A stretch of 64,000 nt of DNA. Source: Notolepis coatsorum. Lineage: Eukaryota > Chordata > Actinopteri > Aulopiformes > Paralepididae. The notes under the pieces were generated by a model, which saw only the letters and a list, made by a program, of their open reading frames with translations, was not told where the DNA came from and searched no databases. The DNA lies in assembly GCA_963971535.1 (NCBI GenBank), contig OZ020598.1:98267674-98331673 (forward strand). The letters are read 5' to 3'. The translations under genes and the position numbers were made by a program. Of this stretch, positions 43,681 to 55,610 are shown in pieces (positions within the stretch are counted from its first letter, which is position 1; every line of letters begins with the position of its first letter).

Positions 43681-44465
43681 ATTGTTTAGATTGCTAGCAT
43701 GGCTAAACAATGCAAGTATATTGTAGTCTGCCCCGTTGTTCTGACCAAGATTACGTTCCTTTTTGCCCCCTTGATGCGTGCGCACACTGAGTCTGACGTA
43801 TACAGCGAACATGTAGTATATAGGCCAATGGCAGACCTCGGAAGCATCTCTGGTGGCCCGCGACAAGTTGTAAATGCATGCATTATATTTGGTAATACAG
43901 TTTTAAACCAACCTATAACATCACACAGTACTTTGCTTTTATGAATGATGCAACTGGGCTATGCTGTGCCGTTAGGAATAACAGCTTGCTAGGCTACTAG
44001 GCATCTCGCTAGTCGTGTATGACTCGCAACATGCTTACTCACAAGATTACATCATCAATGCATGTACTGTACGTTAGCCAGCGATTTCAGTGATTGCCAT
44101 TTTTGCAAGACCGAAAGTTTGACCTTAATTAAAGTTTTTGTTATGGAGGCTCTCACTCTAATGTTGGGTCCATAAATTGGCACTCAGTCATCAAAACTTT
44201 GAGAAGCCCTGCTATACAGTAGATGCTTGATTGTGTCAGCTAGATGTGACTGATGGGCCAATCAATCATAGTGCGATTGACTGATGGGCCAATCAGAGTA
44301 CCCAGAATAGTTTAGTCATCTGGTCATCAGGCTTTAGACAAGATTTTAGGTAATATTACATCAACATGCCAGAAATGGAAAAAGATTGAAAAACAAGTTT
44401 TTATTGTACTGAATCTTTTCCCATGGTAATCGATTAAGGTCATTCGTATTTCACACTTCAATGTA

Positions 44466-44845
44466 GTGCTATCTCTCACCCTCTCTCTCACCATCTTATC
44501 ATCTCTCTCACCCTCTTATCTTCTCTCCCCCTCTCTCTCCTTGTCTCTCTCTCATCCTCCCCTCTCTCTTTCACCCCCCCTCTGTCTCTTTCTCTCTCAT
44601 CCCCCTCTCTTTCTGTGTATCTCTCTCTTTCATCATCATCTAATTCATTTTTATCATCTCTTTATCTCTCGCATCCTCTCCGCCCCCTTCTCTCCTTGTC
44701 TGTCTCTCTCATCCTCCCTCACCCTCTTATCTCATCCCCCCCTCCATGTATGTCTCTTTCACCCCCCTTATTCCCCCTCTGTCTCTATGTCTGTCTCTAT
44801 CTCTCTCATCATCTTTCTTTCTCTCATCCCCCTCTCACCTGTGTG
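44466..44845. repeat. CT-rich low-complexity tract
   Basis: (CTCTCTCAT)n-like, strand-asymmetric; the Ser/Leu/Pro ORFs are artefacts. Confidence 0.9.
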
Positions 44846-45404
44846 TTAGTAGTTTTGACACGTCTGTGTGGTCTGGGGTCTACCAGGACTAATAGCAGTC
44901 TTCAGGGCCCTATTCCCCGTACCTGGTTCAACTAAGTCGATCAAGAGTCCCATTATCCAGATTCAGTTAACCCGATGTTTGAAGCCGGGATTTTCCTGTT
45001 CCTCGAAGGTGGATTCAGTCTCGTTAACTCGAACCAGACTTGAGACCCAGGATAAGTGCGCGCGGCCGCTTCAGTTGAAAAGCCAGCACGTATCGATAGC
45101 AGAGATCCTGATTTTCTAACGGCATTGATTGATTAATTGATTTAAAACTTTATTAACAGATTGCAGTACGGCTCAATCGCCTCGCCGACAAGTTAAATGC
45201 ATGATCTATAGGCAAATTTTAAGTCCCTCATTACCCCAATCAATCAAATTATATTTCTTTAAACTTGCCTGCTGGCAGTAGGTTTATGGATTGAATAATC
45301 AAATGAGATCTTGCTAGCGAAAATAATTAGTTTAACTGTTATACAGAATAAGGATACGGCTCTCTTACCCATTGATTGATGTATGGTGGATCTTTTATTT
45401 ATCT

Positions 45405-45475
45405 CCACTGTGGTGTAACGGTTTCTGGTTTTGACTTTCACGCAGACGGCCCGGGTTCGAATCCTAGTCTTTTCC
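45405..45475 (+). tRNA. tRNA-Glu-like sequence (probably a relic)
   Basis: It has an A-box-like TGGTGTAACGG and a B-box GGTTCGAATCC preceded by GGCCCG, with TTTC near the anticodon position, as in a glutamate tRNA. The acceptor stem does not pair convincingly, so it is better read as tRNA-derived repeat DNA than as a working gene. A T-run just after it could end Pol III transcription. Confidence 0.4.
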
Positions 45476-45632
45476 TTCTTTTTGCAATGTAGGAATAATT
45501 CAATTTGGTGCACGTTGAGAGCTATATAAAGAATGACATCCTCAATGCATGTAGATTTATAATATTTTAACTTAAAACTAGGCTACTTTTGCGTATAATC
45601 ATTAATATTATATTCCAAAAAAACTATATTGG

Positions 45633-45708
45633 AAATGTGGGGTTTCGAACACCGGTCACCCGGTTGCCAGGATTCAGCACTAGCCGCTGCGCCACTGTGC
45701 CAGACGGG
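45633..45708 (-). tRNA. tRNA-like sequence, minus strand (probably a relic)
   Basis: Minus strand: an A-box-like CAGTGGCGCAGCGGCTAGTG, then a B-box-like GTGTTCGAAACC. Spacing is tRNA-like. No complete cloverleaf could be confirmed by eye. It faces the tRNA-Glu-like sequence 160 bp away. Confidence 0.4.
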
Positions 45709-46843
45709 ATATATTCATTGTTTATCCATTAATGGAGGAGAGACCCGTGTTTAGAATATTTTTCTTACCAAAAAATGAAGTTTTATCTCTTTATTCTCAA
45801 ATGCATTAATGTGACGTCAACGGCTCATTCAATTTCTCAAATCCGTCAAACAGCGCATCTCATCAGACATTTTAATCCCAGTTACAATATCACACAAAAA
45901 CCACAATCCCCGCATAGACACTTCAATTTTATGCTTGAATGAAACACAATCCGGGCGCTCCGTTAAGCAAATCTACAGCGGAGAATATATGAAACTAATC
46001 AGAGCCAAACGGCCGATAGGTTTCATTCATTAAAAATATCCCCGCGGGATTCACATTTGCAATGCGCCGTTATTAAAATAACCACATGCAGCGTGTATCG
46101 CGACTCCGAGCGCCGTATATGACGTGCATTATTTTATTTAGGACAAAGTAAATCTATAGGCTCAATATGATTTATTATCAGCATTTAGTTCTATTATTAT
46201 ACATTTCAAAAGCCCCCTCTAGGAAAACGAAGCACAGAAACGTAATTCAGAATGGTATAATGCAGATCCTAGACTGTGAGAATCATTTCAGGAAGCGAGC
46301 TGTCATTTCTTTGCGGGGCGTGGCCATGGTTCATCCGGCTAACTGAAGTTAACCCTGCTCCCGACCAGGCTCAAACTTTTTGATCTGTTGTCATGGTGAT
46401 TTGGACAATCGCGCGTCGGGGAATGGGAAGGTCCGGCTTAAGTCAGGCTTGACTGGAAATTATCCGGCTAACTCAGTTATCCAGATACGGGGAACGGGGC
46501 CCAGGATGGCACACTCCATTAACTCTACTTCCACTAACCCTGCTTCTTATAAACACACACGCACACATACACAGACATGCACATGCACACACAGACACAC
46601 AGAGACATGCATGCACAAACACACACACATGCATGCAGACTAGGGCTGTCTTAAATAAATATATATATGATTTTTTGTTGTTGTTGTGCAAAATCAACTC
46701 TGCCTCTCTTTGTTAATTACGACAAGCAATGCTGTTTGTTATTTAAGATGAGGTCAGACTCGGCACTGACAGATTTGTGTTCATTGTGCTGCTTTTATAA
46801 AGCCTCAAATGACGGCTTACAATATTTCATGAAAGCAAAGTGT

Positions 46844-47609
46844 TGAAAGGAAATTACCCTCATGTAACCTAAGTTCTTTTATTGAATGTCGGCGAGGTGA
46901 ACAGAGAGATGAGACAGAGTCAGATGGCAGTCTGCAGAGTTTTACTGAACCGTCACAGCACAAGCAGACCACAATCCGGACCACGCACCTCCGCACACAG
47001 AGCGAGCCAGTGCCAAGTGGTGGTGTCGTCAATACATCGTCACATCATTTATACATTTCTCGTCTCCACCCTTCCTCCTGGCTTAATGATTGATAGCTGT
47101 CATGTCATAGTTTGAGGACAAAGGATCTTAGATGGGAAGCGGAGTAGAAGGAGGGGCTGCCTTCAATATGGAAAAGCAGTCCCCTGCCTCCTTACCACCG
47201 TTCGCCTTATCGCCCCTCTCCACGGTACATCATATAATTGGTGTGTGTGCGTAGTTAAAGCTATATGCTCCAACGTTCTTGGAAGAATAACTGTGTCTTT
47301 GTATTAGGATTTGCATAACTGAAAAACCTATCAATTATCTGTGAGTGTTCTGACGTGCCAGAGAGAGAGATTTTGCATGTGTGCGCATGCTTGTGCGCCG
47401 GCCAGTCGTCAGACGCGTGTCTGTGAGAAGGGAGCCTCAGGATGGATGCAGAACGGGGTCATCAGGTCATATTCAGGGAGGATGAGAGCACAGACACAGA
47501 GCCACTGCTCCAGGCCCCATCAGGAATATTATACATTGGGGCCTTGAGATATAAGATATTACCAGACATTATGAACTGATATACCCATCAATGAACTAAA
47601 AACCTATCA
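46844..47609 (-). repeat. 3' LTR (minus strand) of non-coding retroviral element
   Basis: It is 766 bp, bounded TG...CA, and on the plus strand is nearly identical to 52393-53158; I count three differences. On the minus strand AATAAA lies at 46878-46883, close to the LTR end. A purine tract (AAAAGGGGGAT on the minus strand, 47610-47620) abuts it. GTGT precedes it (46840-46843). Confidence 0.92.
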
Positions 47610-48404
47610 ATCCCCCTTTTGACGTTAAATCAAAACGTCAACACAACAATTCATTGATGGATCTGTACCCAACAATATGACACAACCATCAAAACATGCA
47701 CCAAGTATGGATGACCACCAATACTATCATCAATACAGTGCAGGTGTGGGAGTCCCGCAGAACGAAACAGAGTCCTAGCAAAACCCCCTCGGGTGTTGGA
47801 GATCTCAGAGTCCTTGATCCCTGCACAGTCAGTGGGTAGAGGGAGACGAGGGAGGCGATGTCCCCCGAGACGACTGCCTCCATCTCGCCAGTAGAGTCTA
47901 GTGTCTTTAGAGAGGAGGGGTCATAGGTGGGCAGATGATGGAACGGACCAGAGGGGAAGAGAGTGGATTGAACCGTCTTATTTTTTCCTCTTCAATCGTT
48001 CATCTTCTAATACACATCATCAACTTTACCTTGGCCCTTCGTGTTACCCAGTCCTACCCCTGACATAGGCCCACCCAGGACCTCGATGACCCGTTCAATC
48101 GATTTCCCATTTATCCATTATGCCCGGTTGTAATCTTGTGTTTGCCACAATGCACTACTGGGCCCTGCTCCTCCAGGCTGACTAAAAACCCGTAAAATGC
48201 TAATGACAGCTATACAATACAAGCCAGGAAACATATTTGAGGGTACACTACCAATTCGAACAGTCAACAAAAATTCATTGCCGTAATATTATAGAGGAAT
48301 AAAAACAAAAAAAATTATCTACCAATAAACTGACGTCGATTTAACATTAACCAGGATCTGTAAAATATGGAAATGATGCATGACACTCTTGAAGACAGTT
48401 CAGA

Positions 48405-48597
48405 CAGTTCAGTCTTATTTTGCACAATATCAATCATATTTTAAGACAGTCCAGTTTTAGTTCAGTCACATTTTGCATAATTTCAATCATATTTTAAGAC
48501 AGTCCAGTTTTAGTTCAGTCACATTTTGCATAATTTCAATCATATTTTAAGACAGTCCAGTTTTAGTTCAGTCACATTTTGCATAATTTCAATCAAT
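48405..48597. repeat. 64-bp tandem repeat
   Basis: Roughly three copies of a unit containing TTTTAAGACAGTCCAGTTTT and CACATTTTGCATAATTTCAA. Confidence 0.9.
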
Positions 48598-49708
48598 TTA
48601 TACTTTCTCATCTATTATTCTAATATTCTTATTTCAATTAATTATTTAAATTCAGTCACATTCAGTTGTTGAGTCCACTATTCAGTTGTTGTGTGGAGTC
48701 CACACAGTCCACACAATCCCCCTTTGAGACTGTGAATCCCACAGTCTCAACACCAATCCCCCGCAGGCCATCAGGCAGAGAGCGCTCCTCGTCAGTCAGC
48801 CATCACCTCCCCCAGAGGACACTGCATCATACTGAATTCAGGCCGAAGTCCTGTTGCCGGCCCCTCCCCCTCAATCCAGCACCAGCCCTACATTTTCAGG
48901 TGACCGAGCGACAGCTCGTGACATCGTCCGGGTTTCATTTCCACCCCACCACCGGCAAAGGTATGGAGTGGAGAAGGGCCTCGGCACGGTTCTCAGCATG
49001 ACCACAGCGTCCCCAAGGAAGTGGATGACAGCTGACCGTTCCCCATCGCGTCCATGGTCGCTCAGCCACTCCCCAACCCGACAGCCTTTCAGATTCCCAG
49101 TTCCGGCACATCAGCGTCATACTCCGTCACCATCACTCAACTCACAAATGAAAGAGGACCACATCAGAGACACATAATAAAAAAAAATGCAATGATTTTC
49201 AATGGTTGCAATCTCTATGCCGAGGGATCATTAGAAAATCAGACTAAAATTCACATAAACCAAATCAAAACAAAACACATTGTCCCACATCAGAGTATAC
49301 AATATCCTATGAGTATACAATATTCTAATGAGTATACAATAAAAAGAAGAAAAAAAACAAGCAACAATATCTTGTCCCCATTCTCACAACCATAGAAACA
49401 TGCAAATGTAAGGAAATATGATTAATGGGGATTGAGGGGGGGGGAACGTAATCACCCTTCCTTCTCCTGCCCTATTTCGCAACATACCTTCTTTAAAGAA
49501 TGCTACGTCACGGATTGACATTGACACAAATCTCTCTGCGCCCATTGATTGTAGCTGAGCTATAATGCCTGACCTAGACGTAAGGCCCATAGCCCCCAGT
49601 GGGGCCATCGGGTGTACGCCCATCGGGTGTACGCGTCGATTAGTCCCTTCGGCACTGCTATCAGGAGCCATCGGAATGCCCGGGAGACTCTCCATAGCCA
49701 CTTTTACC

Positions 49709-49713
49709 TTGAA

Positions 49714-49744
<31 letters not shown>

Positions 49745-50058
49745 AACGAGCAGGGGAGAAGGGGAGAGAGAGGGCGCGAGCTAGTGAGAGAAAATGGGAG
49801 AGTCAGAGAGAGAGCGTGTGAGGAAAAGTGTCAGTCCGGGGTGCGTGAGCGAAAGAGAGAGAGAGAGTGGGGAGAGAGAGAAGGAACGAGAGAGAGAGTG
49901 AGAAAGAGAAGGAGAGAGAGAGAGAGAACGAGAGAGAGAGAGAGAAAGGGAGCGAGAGAGAGAGAGGGAGAGGGAGGGAGAAAGCGTGCGAGTGGGGGAG
50001 AAGACACTCTGAATGGGTCCTGTGAGAGCGGGAGAAGAGAGAGAGAACGAGAGAGTGC

Positions 50059-50091
<33 letters not shown>

Positions 50092-50095
50092 TGGG
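49709..50095. repeat. GA-rich low-complexity tract
   Basis: Long (GA)n with interruptions. It explains the Arg/Glu-rich and Leu/Ser-rich ORFs on the two strands. Confidence 0.95.
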
Positions 50096-51739
50096 GGTTC
50101 AGCACCACCACGGGAACTGCCGTGTTGTTGTAGTTTTCGAGAGTAGGGTGGGTGTAGAATTCGGCCGAGCGCGCGTCGCTCCAATAAAATGTTGTATCAA
50201 TGTGAAGTGTCTTTAACATGCACGCCTCTGAATCCAACCACGCGAAAACAACCGTTAACACCCATCAAGCCGCGCGCCCGTGGGGGGAGCGAAAGCGAAG
50301 CGCCGGTCCCACCGGCCGCAGAGTGCACGGCGGTGTTCAGAGCGGTTCATGCAAATAAACTAACCATATAGCACAACATAATACATATAATATAATACAA
50401 TATAACACCCGCTCCTTCTCAGACCCGGAGCATATATACCCACCTATATTTAATCAACTAGGTTGTCAATGCATAGTCTGAAACTGCAATATGGACGATA
50501 TTCATTTTAATAATAATGATAATGGCCCCCTTATCAACAACATAACGCACTGGTCTTGTAAATGTAGCCGTGGGCCACGTGGAACGGTGCTATATAGGCC
50601 TTTAACCACGGCAACCCAATATGCCTTTAGGCAACTCAATAGTGACTCTAACCCACACTATGGAAAGGTGCTACTTAGGCCCTTAACCACGGAGGACTTT
50701 AACCAGGGAACTTTAACCCGGGGACTCTAACCCCACTTTTAAAACCTTTACCGTATACTATGTATATCAAACGGAAGAAAAGAAAAGAAAAATGTATGAA
50801 ACCGGTTCACCCTATTATTTGGACTTTGTGTCCTCAGAAACACCTAGGCTATGGGGTTGTGCTGACACAGGTATCCTTCTTCATTAAATGACAAATATTC
50901 ATAAATTCAGAGTTGCCAATTGCAGATTTTTTATTTAAATAGGTAGTCTGCTTACCTGATGGTTTGAGCGCTCATTTTGTCACTGAAGAAAACACACTGG
51001 TGTCCTCGGACCCCGGGTGGCGTGGCACAGGCTGGCACGGTGACTGTTTTCAGTCTATCAGCTGGTGACAGCGATCAATCAATCCCAGCGTGGGGCCTGA
51101 ATTGATTTGAGAGAGAGTAGCCCTACCAATCTATTCCGTCTCTAATATGGGAGATAGGCAGCAACCGCCAACGAGTCACGCCGTGCGTGTGTGCTGGGTA
51201 ACAATTGCACGAGTGTGTGTGTGGGCCCCTTAAAGAGCAAAGGTCACGCTCAAGAGCGAGAGGAGCTAAGACTGAGAGAACAGACTACACACAGCCTTAT
51301 AATACATAAAACTTCGCCCAGACTAAATAAATCTAAAATACACAATCATGACCTATATATACTATTAGACTGTGACAATTTCATGTGTGTGGTTAAAACC
51401 AAATAGGATGAGCTAAGTAACAATGGTAACATGCCTTTATCCAAACCATGTAATAATGGAATTCAGTATAGCATATTAAATGAACTACATACTGTTAAAC
51501 TGCAACAATTTCGTGTGTATAACAACCGAATAGGATGCTAAAAGTGCTCCTCTCTATTGCATCAGTCCAAACTAGAAATAAAAGAAAGCACCAGTTCCGT
51601 ATCCCCTAATGATCCCAACCCCGTCACGATAGTAATCTTAAAGATTTGCAGAAATCTCCCTTCAATCCTTTCCGTTAAGATCCAATTAGCCATTAGACAC
51701 AAAATCCCTGTTAAAACACTGCTTTTCCACATCCACACA

Positions 51740-52015
51740 CTTTTACCCTCTCAGGACTTTAACCTTTGATGGGAACTTTAACCCCCCCTCCCCTTTTAGG
51801 ACTTTAACCTTTCAGGCCTTTAACCTTTGATGGGGCCTTTAACCCGGGGACTCTAACCCCTCTTTTAGGACTTTAACCTCTCAGGACTTTAACCTCTGGT
51901 GGGGCCTTTAACCCTATTTGACAGAATAGATTTATAGGCCTTTAACCTCTCAGGACTTTAACCTCTGGTGGGGCCTTTAACCCTATTTGGGACTCTAACC
52001 CTATTTGGCAGACCT
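51740..52015. repeat. Short-unit TTTAACC repeats
   Basis: About 15 copies of (G/C)CTTTAACC or ACTTTAACC with short variable spacers (CTCAGGA, TGGTGGGGC). Similar, older copies lie at 50560-50740. Confidence 0.85.
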
Positions 52016-52372
52016 TACTCGAGAAAAAAAAAAAAAAAAAACTGCACGAAATCCTATGTACAGTGTGTGGCCACAGATCTCGCAGACGCAGGCATATTTC
52101 ATTCAAATGACAAACCTATTCTAAATTTGGAATTTCCAATTGCAGAAACTTGGTATTCTGCTCACCTTTCGTCATTGAAGAAACAGCCCCGGGGTCCGTC
52201 ATCCGATCTGCCGCACACAGCCATTCAACTCGTCAGTCCGTCCCAGGACGAAATGCACGAAACGGACAAGAAGACAAACAAAAAATTAAAAAATACAGAT
52301 TATGATCTACTCATCCTGTGCCAACTCTGCAGATAATCTACTCGGTCTCTGCTCACCTCTTTCCGATAACCA

Positions 52373-52390
52373 ATCCCGGACGAGCCCCCA
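52373..52390 (-). promoter_or_regulatory. Primer-binding site for tRNA-Pro
   Basis: On the minus strand, two bases after the 5' LTR, is TGGGGGCTCGTCCGGGAT, the 18-nt complement of the 3' end of a proline tRNA, as used by many gamma-type retroviruses. It fixes both the strand and the retroviral nature of the element. Confidence 0.92.
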
Positions 52391-52392
52391 TT

Positions 52393-53158
52393 TGAAAGGA
52401 AATTACCCTCATGTAACCTAAGTTCTTTTATTGAATGTCGGCGAGGTGAACAGAGAGATGAGACAGAGTCAGATGGCAGTCTGCAGAGTTTTACTGAACC
52501 GTCACAGCACAAGCAGACCACAATCCGGACCACGCACCTCCGCACACAGAGCGAGCCAGTGCCAAGTGGTGGTGTCGTCAATACATCGTCACATCATTTA
52601 TACATTTCTCGTCTCCACCCTTCCTCCTGGCTTAATGATTGATAGCTGTCATGTCATAGTTTGAGGACAAAGGATCTTAGATGGGAAGCGGAGTAGAAGG
52701 AGAGGCTGCCTTCAATATGGAAAAGCAGTCCCCTGCCTCCTTACCACCGTTCGCCTTATCGCCCCTCTCCACGGTACATCATATAATTGGTGTGTGTGCG
52801 TAGTTAAAGCTATATGCTCCAACGTTCTTGGAAGAATAACTGTGTCTTTGTATTAGGATTTGCATAACTGAAAAACCTATCAATTATCTGTGAGTGTTCT
52901 GACGTGCCAGAGAGAGAGATTTTGCATGTGTGCGCGTGCTTGTGCGCCAGCCAGTCGTCAGACGCGTGTCTGTGAGAAGGGAGCCTCAGGATGGATGCAG
53001 AACGGGGTCATCAGGTCATATTCAGGGAGGATGAGAGCACAGACACAGAGCCACTGCTCCAGGCCCCATCAGGAATATTATACATTGGGGCCTTGAGATA
53101 TAAGATATTACCAGACATTATGAACTGATATACCCATCAATGAACTAAAAACCTATCA
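52393..53158 (-). repeat. 5' LTR (minus strand) of non-coding retroviral element
   Basis: The same length (766 bp) as 46844-47609, with differences at only three visible positions. GTGT follows at 53159-53162, giving a 4-bp target duplication. AATAAA on the minus strand is at about 52427-52432. Confidence 0.93.
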
Positions 53159-53293
53159 GTGTTTAGTTTGTCTAAGATTTAAAAAGGTTTAAACTTTACA
53201 GCACTGACGAATTTGAACAAAGTGCTGTACAAGTCCCATAACATAAAAAAATTATTTTAAAATACATTTATAATTACAAAAAAAATATATATA

Positions 53294-53780
53294 GGTGGCG
53301 TAGCGGAGATTGCGTTCGTCACCAGCCCCGGAGCTGTGAGCTGGATTCGCCTGTTCGAATCCAGCTCACAGCTCCGGGGTTGTCACCAGCTTGGCTGGCC
53401 GTTCACACTAATACAATTGGCTGTATTAGAGGGTGGGAGAAGCTGGCGGGGTGGGTCCGGGTCGTTGTAAACAGCGACTCCTACAGTTCGGTCGGGGCGC
53501 CTGCTAAGCACAGATAGGACCTGAGTGGGATAGTGTGATCCTTCCACACGCTACGCCCTCTCAGGGAGGATCCGCGCTGCCAGGTGAAAAGAAGCGGTTG
53601 ATTGGCTGGACGTGTGTCGGAGGAAGCACGTGATAGCGTCCACTCTCCCAGATGATCTGACTGTGGGGGGTAAGTGCGCAGCGACCAGGAAGGGGATTGG
53701 GAATTGGCATACGACTAACATTGGGATGGGAGAAAAATCTGAGGAAAATGGAGGGGGAAAAAGATCAATAAAAAATATAT
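53294..53780 (+). mobile_element. tRNA-derived SINE, copy 3, with palindromic B-box region
   Basis: The GGTGGCGTAGCGGAG head and the GTTCGGTCGGGGCGCCTGC body match copy 1. Around the B box a 24-bp segment (about 53325-53348) is followed six bases later by its perfect inverse, so a long hairpin contains GTTCGAATCC. The tail is A/T-rich, ending in (AT)n. Confidence 0.85.
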
Positions 53781-53880
53781 ATATATATATATATATATTT
53801 TCGAAGCTTCGAATTAAAATCGAATCTCGGCCCCGAAGCTTCGAATTCCAAAAAAATCCAATCGAAGGTCAGCCCTAATG

Positions 53881-54145
53881 CAGACACACACACACACACA
53901 CACATTGACAACCAAACACAAGCAGAAAGAAAGACAGGCACACAGAGTTATGCAGACACACACACACACACACAAAGAAAAACACACACAAGCAGAAAGA
54001 CAGACAGTCACACACAGCCATGCAGACACACATGCAGACAAACACACACACAAGCAGACAGACATGCAGTCACACAAACATGGGGCAAAAGTGCCTGTGT
54101 GTACGTTTGATGGCACACATACATACACACACACACACAGCGTGA
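53881..54145. repeat. CA-rich low-complexity tract
   Basis: ACACAC runs with CAGACA and AGCAGAAAGACAG variants. A matching CA-rich stretch (46550-46635) lies on the other side of the hAT, which therefore inserted into it. Confidence 0.85.
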
Positions 54146-54489
54146 CAAACGGCATGTGGGATATGGAGGGGGGTGGGGGGTTGATGGGGATGACAGATGA
54201 GGACTGTTTCGGGAGATAGTCTCACTTGAAGTCAAATCTCCCTCCTGTGATGTAAAATATCACGGTCATAATTCTGCCTCATCTCGATGATGATGTGTCA
54301 CTGCAATAAAGTATGCGCTTTTACTATCCTGCCGAGAGTGTGTATTGACAACTTTGTCACATTTATTGTCTGAGATAAAACTTTAGTATCCCAGAGGGGA
54401 AGGGCATCACTGTTGACAGAGCGGCAGGCTCTATGGTGAATATGACGATATGATGTAAATATCAACAAGAGATGGATCAGAACACGAGA

Positions 54490-54581
54490 TCACATCCTGA
54501 CATATCTACATGTGACATATATTTATAGATATTAACATACTGACATATCTACATGTGGCAACATATATTTATAGATATTAA
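54490..54581. repeat. 46-bp minisatellite, first segment
   Basis: Two copies of the unit CTGACATATCTACATGTGGC plus an A/T-rich half. The array continues at 55552-55610 and 57264-57500, interrupted by a MITE and a solo LTR. Confidence 0.9.
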
Positions 54582-55551
54582 CTCATTCACTGCCAGCTAT
54601 TATCCTTATCCTGTTCTAGCTAGGCCACGCTTTAAAAGATAGGAGTGTGTCACCTTGTTTGTAGAGCTATATCTATATTCTATCTATATTATTATAATAA
54701 TTATAATAGCTATGGATACAATACTATGGTCATTTGACAGTAACTATCTTCTGTCCAAGATGCAAAAAAGAATAAATGTTTTCATGAATATGTTCACGCG
54801 TTATCCCGTGGTGAATATAAGTATAGTTTCTGAGTGATCCGGGCTAATTCCCGGGAGGCTGAGTTATAGGGCGCAACGTGAATTCTACTAAAAGCATTGG
54901 CGTTTCATCCCTTCACACGCTACTATTTCCTAAATCAAATGTATATAATAGGTATTATGTTTCATCATGAATGCATGAAAGGGGAGGGGGGGGGTCGTTT
55001 CTGATGCTTTGATTGCCAGTAATGGCAATCGTTGTGAACACTAAACACGCTGATCAGCTGGATCGGTATGAAAACATTGTACGATCAAGCTGACATTTAT
55101 GTCAGATAGTCCTTACCTGTACTCGGGGGTATTCCAAAAAGAATATTCCAATTGTCTGATCACGATTTCCAGTATTGGTGTCCATCTGGTCCCGGACATA
55201 ATTTGGCACAACTTATGGATAGAGTGTGCAAGATGCGTTTTGAAGTGGTCGGATGAAGCGATTTACTCGGCTCTGTTTAAATTTTGCGCCCGGAGGGATT
55301 TGAGTGTAACACAGGGTCTGGAACAGGGTTTACTGCACTCTCGATACTGCCACCTGGCAGGATCTGGCCGGTACTGCACCCTCGGGTCCCAGTATGCCTT
55401 TTAACGGCAACATACAGGTCTGTGACATTGAATAGAATATTCAAATCATAAAAAAAGAAAAACGGACCAAATAACGAGTTTACTCGTTGTTGGCGCTCAA
55501 CCGCTGGCGGCCAATAACGAGTCAACTCGTTGTTGGCGCAGAAAGTGTTAA
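54578..55551. mobile_element. piggyBac-like MITE (copy B), uninterrupted
   Basis: TTAA lies at 54578-54581 and 55548-55551. The left end TTAACTCATTCACTGCCA and the reversed right end TTAACACTTTCTGCGCCA are inverted repeats. There is no transposase. Near the right end ACGAGTNNACTCGTTGTTGG occurs twice. It sits inside the 46-bp minisatellite and is the intact reference for copy A. Confidence 0.85.
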
Positions 55552-55610
55552 CATCCTGACATATCTACATGTGGCAACATATATTTATATAAATTAACAT
55601 ACTGACATAT

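Larger units (their letters stand above)
44906..46501. mobile_element. Harbinger-like TIR element, non-autonomous
   Basis: The ends GGCCCTATTCCCCGTACCTG and, reversed, GGCCCCGTTCCCCGTATCTG form a terminal inverted repeat, and CAG flanks both sides as a 3-bp duplication, as in PIF/Harbinger elements. The 1.6-kb interior lacks a transposase. It contains two tRNA-like sequences in opposite orientation and a retroposon-tail-like piece near 45150. Confidence 0.6.
47610..52392 (-). mobile_element. Internal region of retroviral element with no gag, pol or env
   Basis: The 4.8 kb between the LTRs have a polypurine tract at one end and a primer site at the other, but no ORF on either strand resembles a retroviral protein. 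Contents: 64-bp tandem repeats (48405-48595), a GC-richer patch (48700-49150), long GA tracts (49709-50095), a plus-strand AATAAA near 50182, and two blocks of GGTTAAAG-type repeats on the minus strand (50560-50740, 51740-52015). It looks like a replication-competent RNA template needing proteins in trans. Confidence 0.75.
46641..53877. mobile_element. hAT-like element carrying a retroviral insertion and a SINE
   Basis: The ends TAGGGCTG and CAGCCCTA are inverted. ATGCAGAC flanks exactly (46633-46640 and 53878-53885). Without the 6.3-kb retroviral element and the SINE, about 0.4 kb of A/T-rich DNA remains, so the original was a small MITE. A relative is at 25037-27364. Confidence 0.85.

Noticed and set aside
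44466-44935. Ser/Leu/Pro ORFs
   Set aside because: A CT-rich low-complexity tract.
49565-50261. 193- and 152-residue ORFs
   Set aside because: They read through the GA-rich tract on opposite strands; no protein features.
53814-54219. Cys/Val- and His/Thr-rich ORFs
   Set aside because: Translations of CA repeats.
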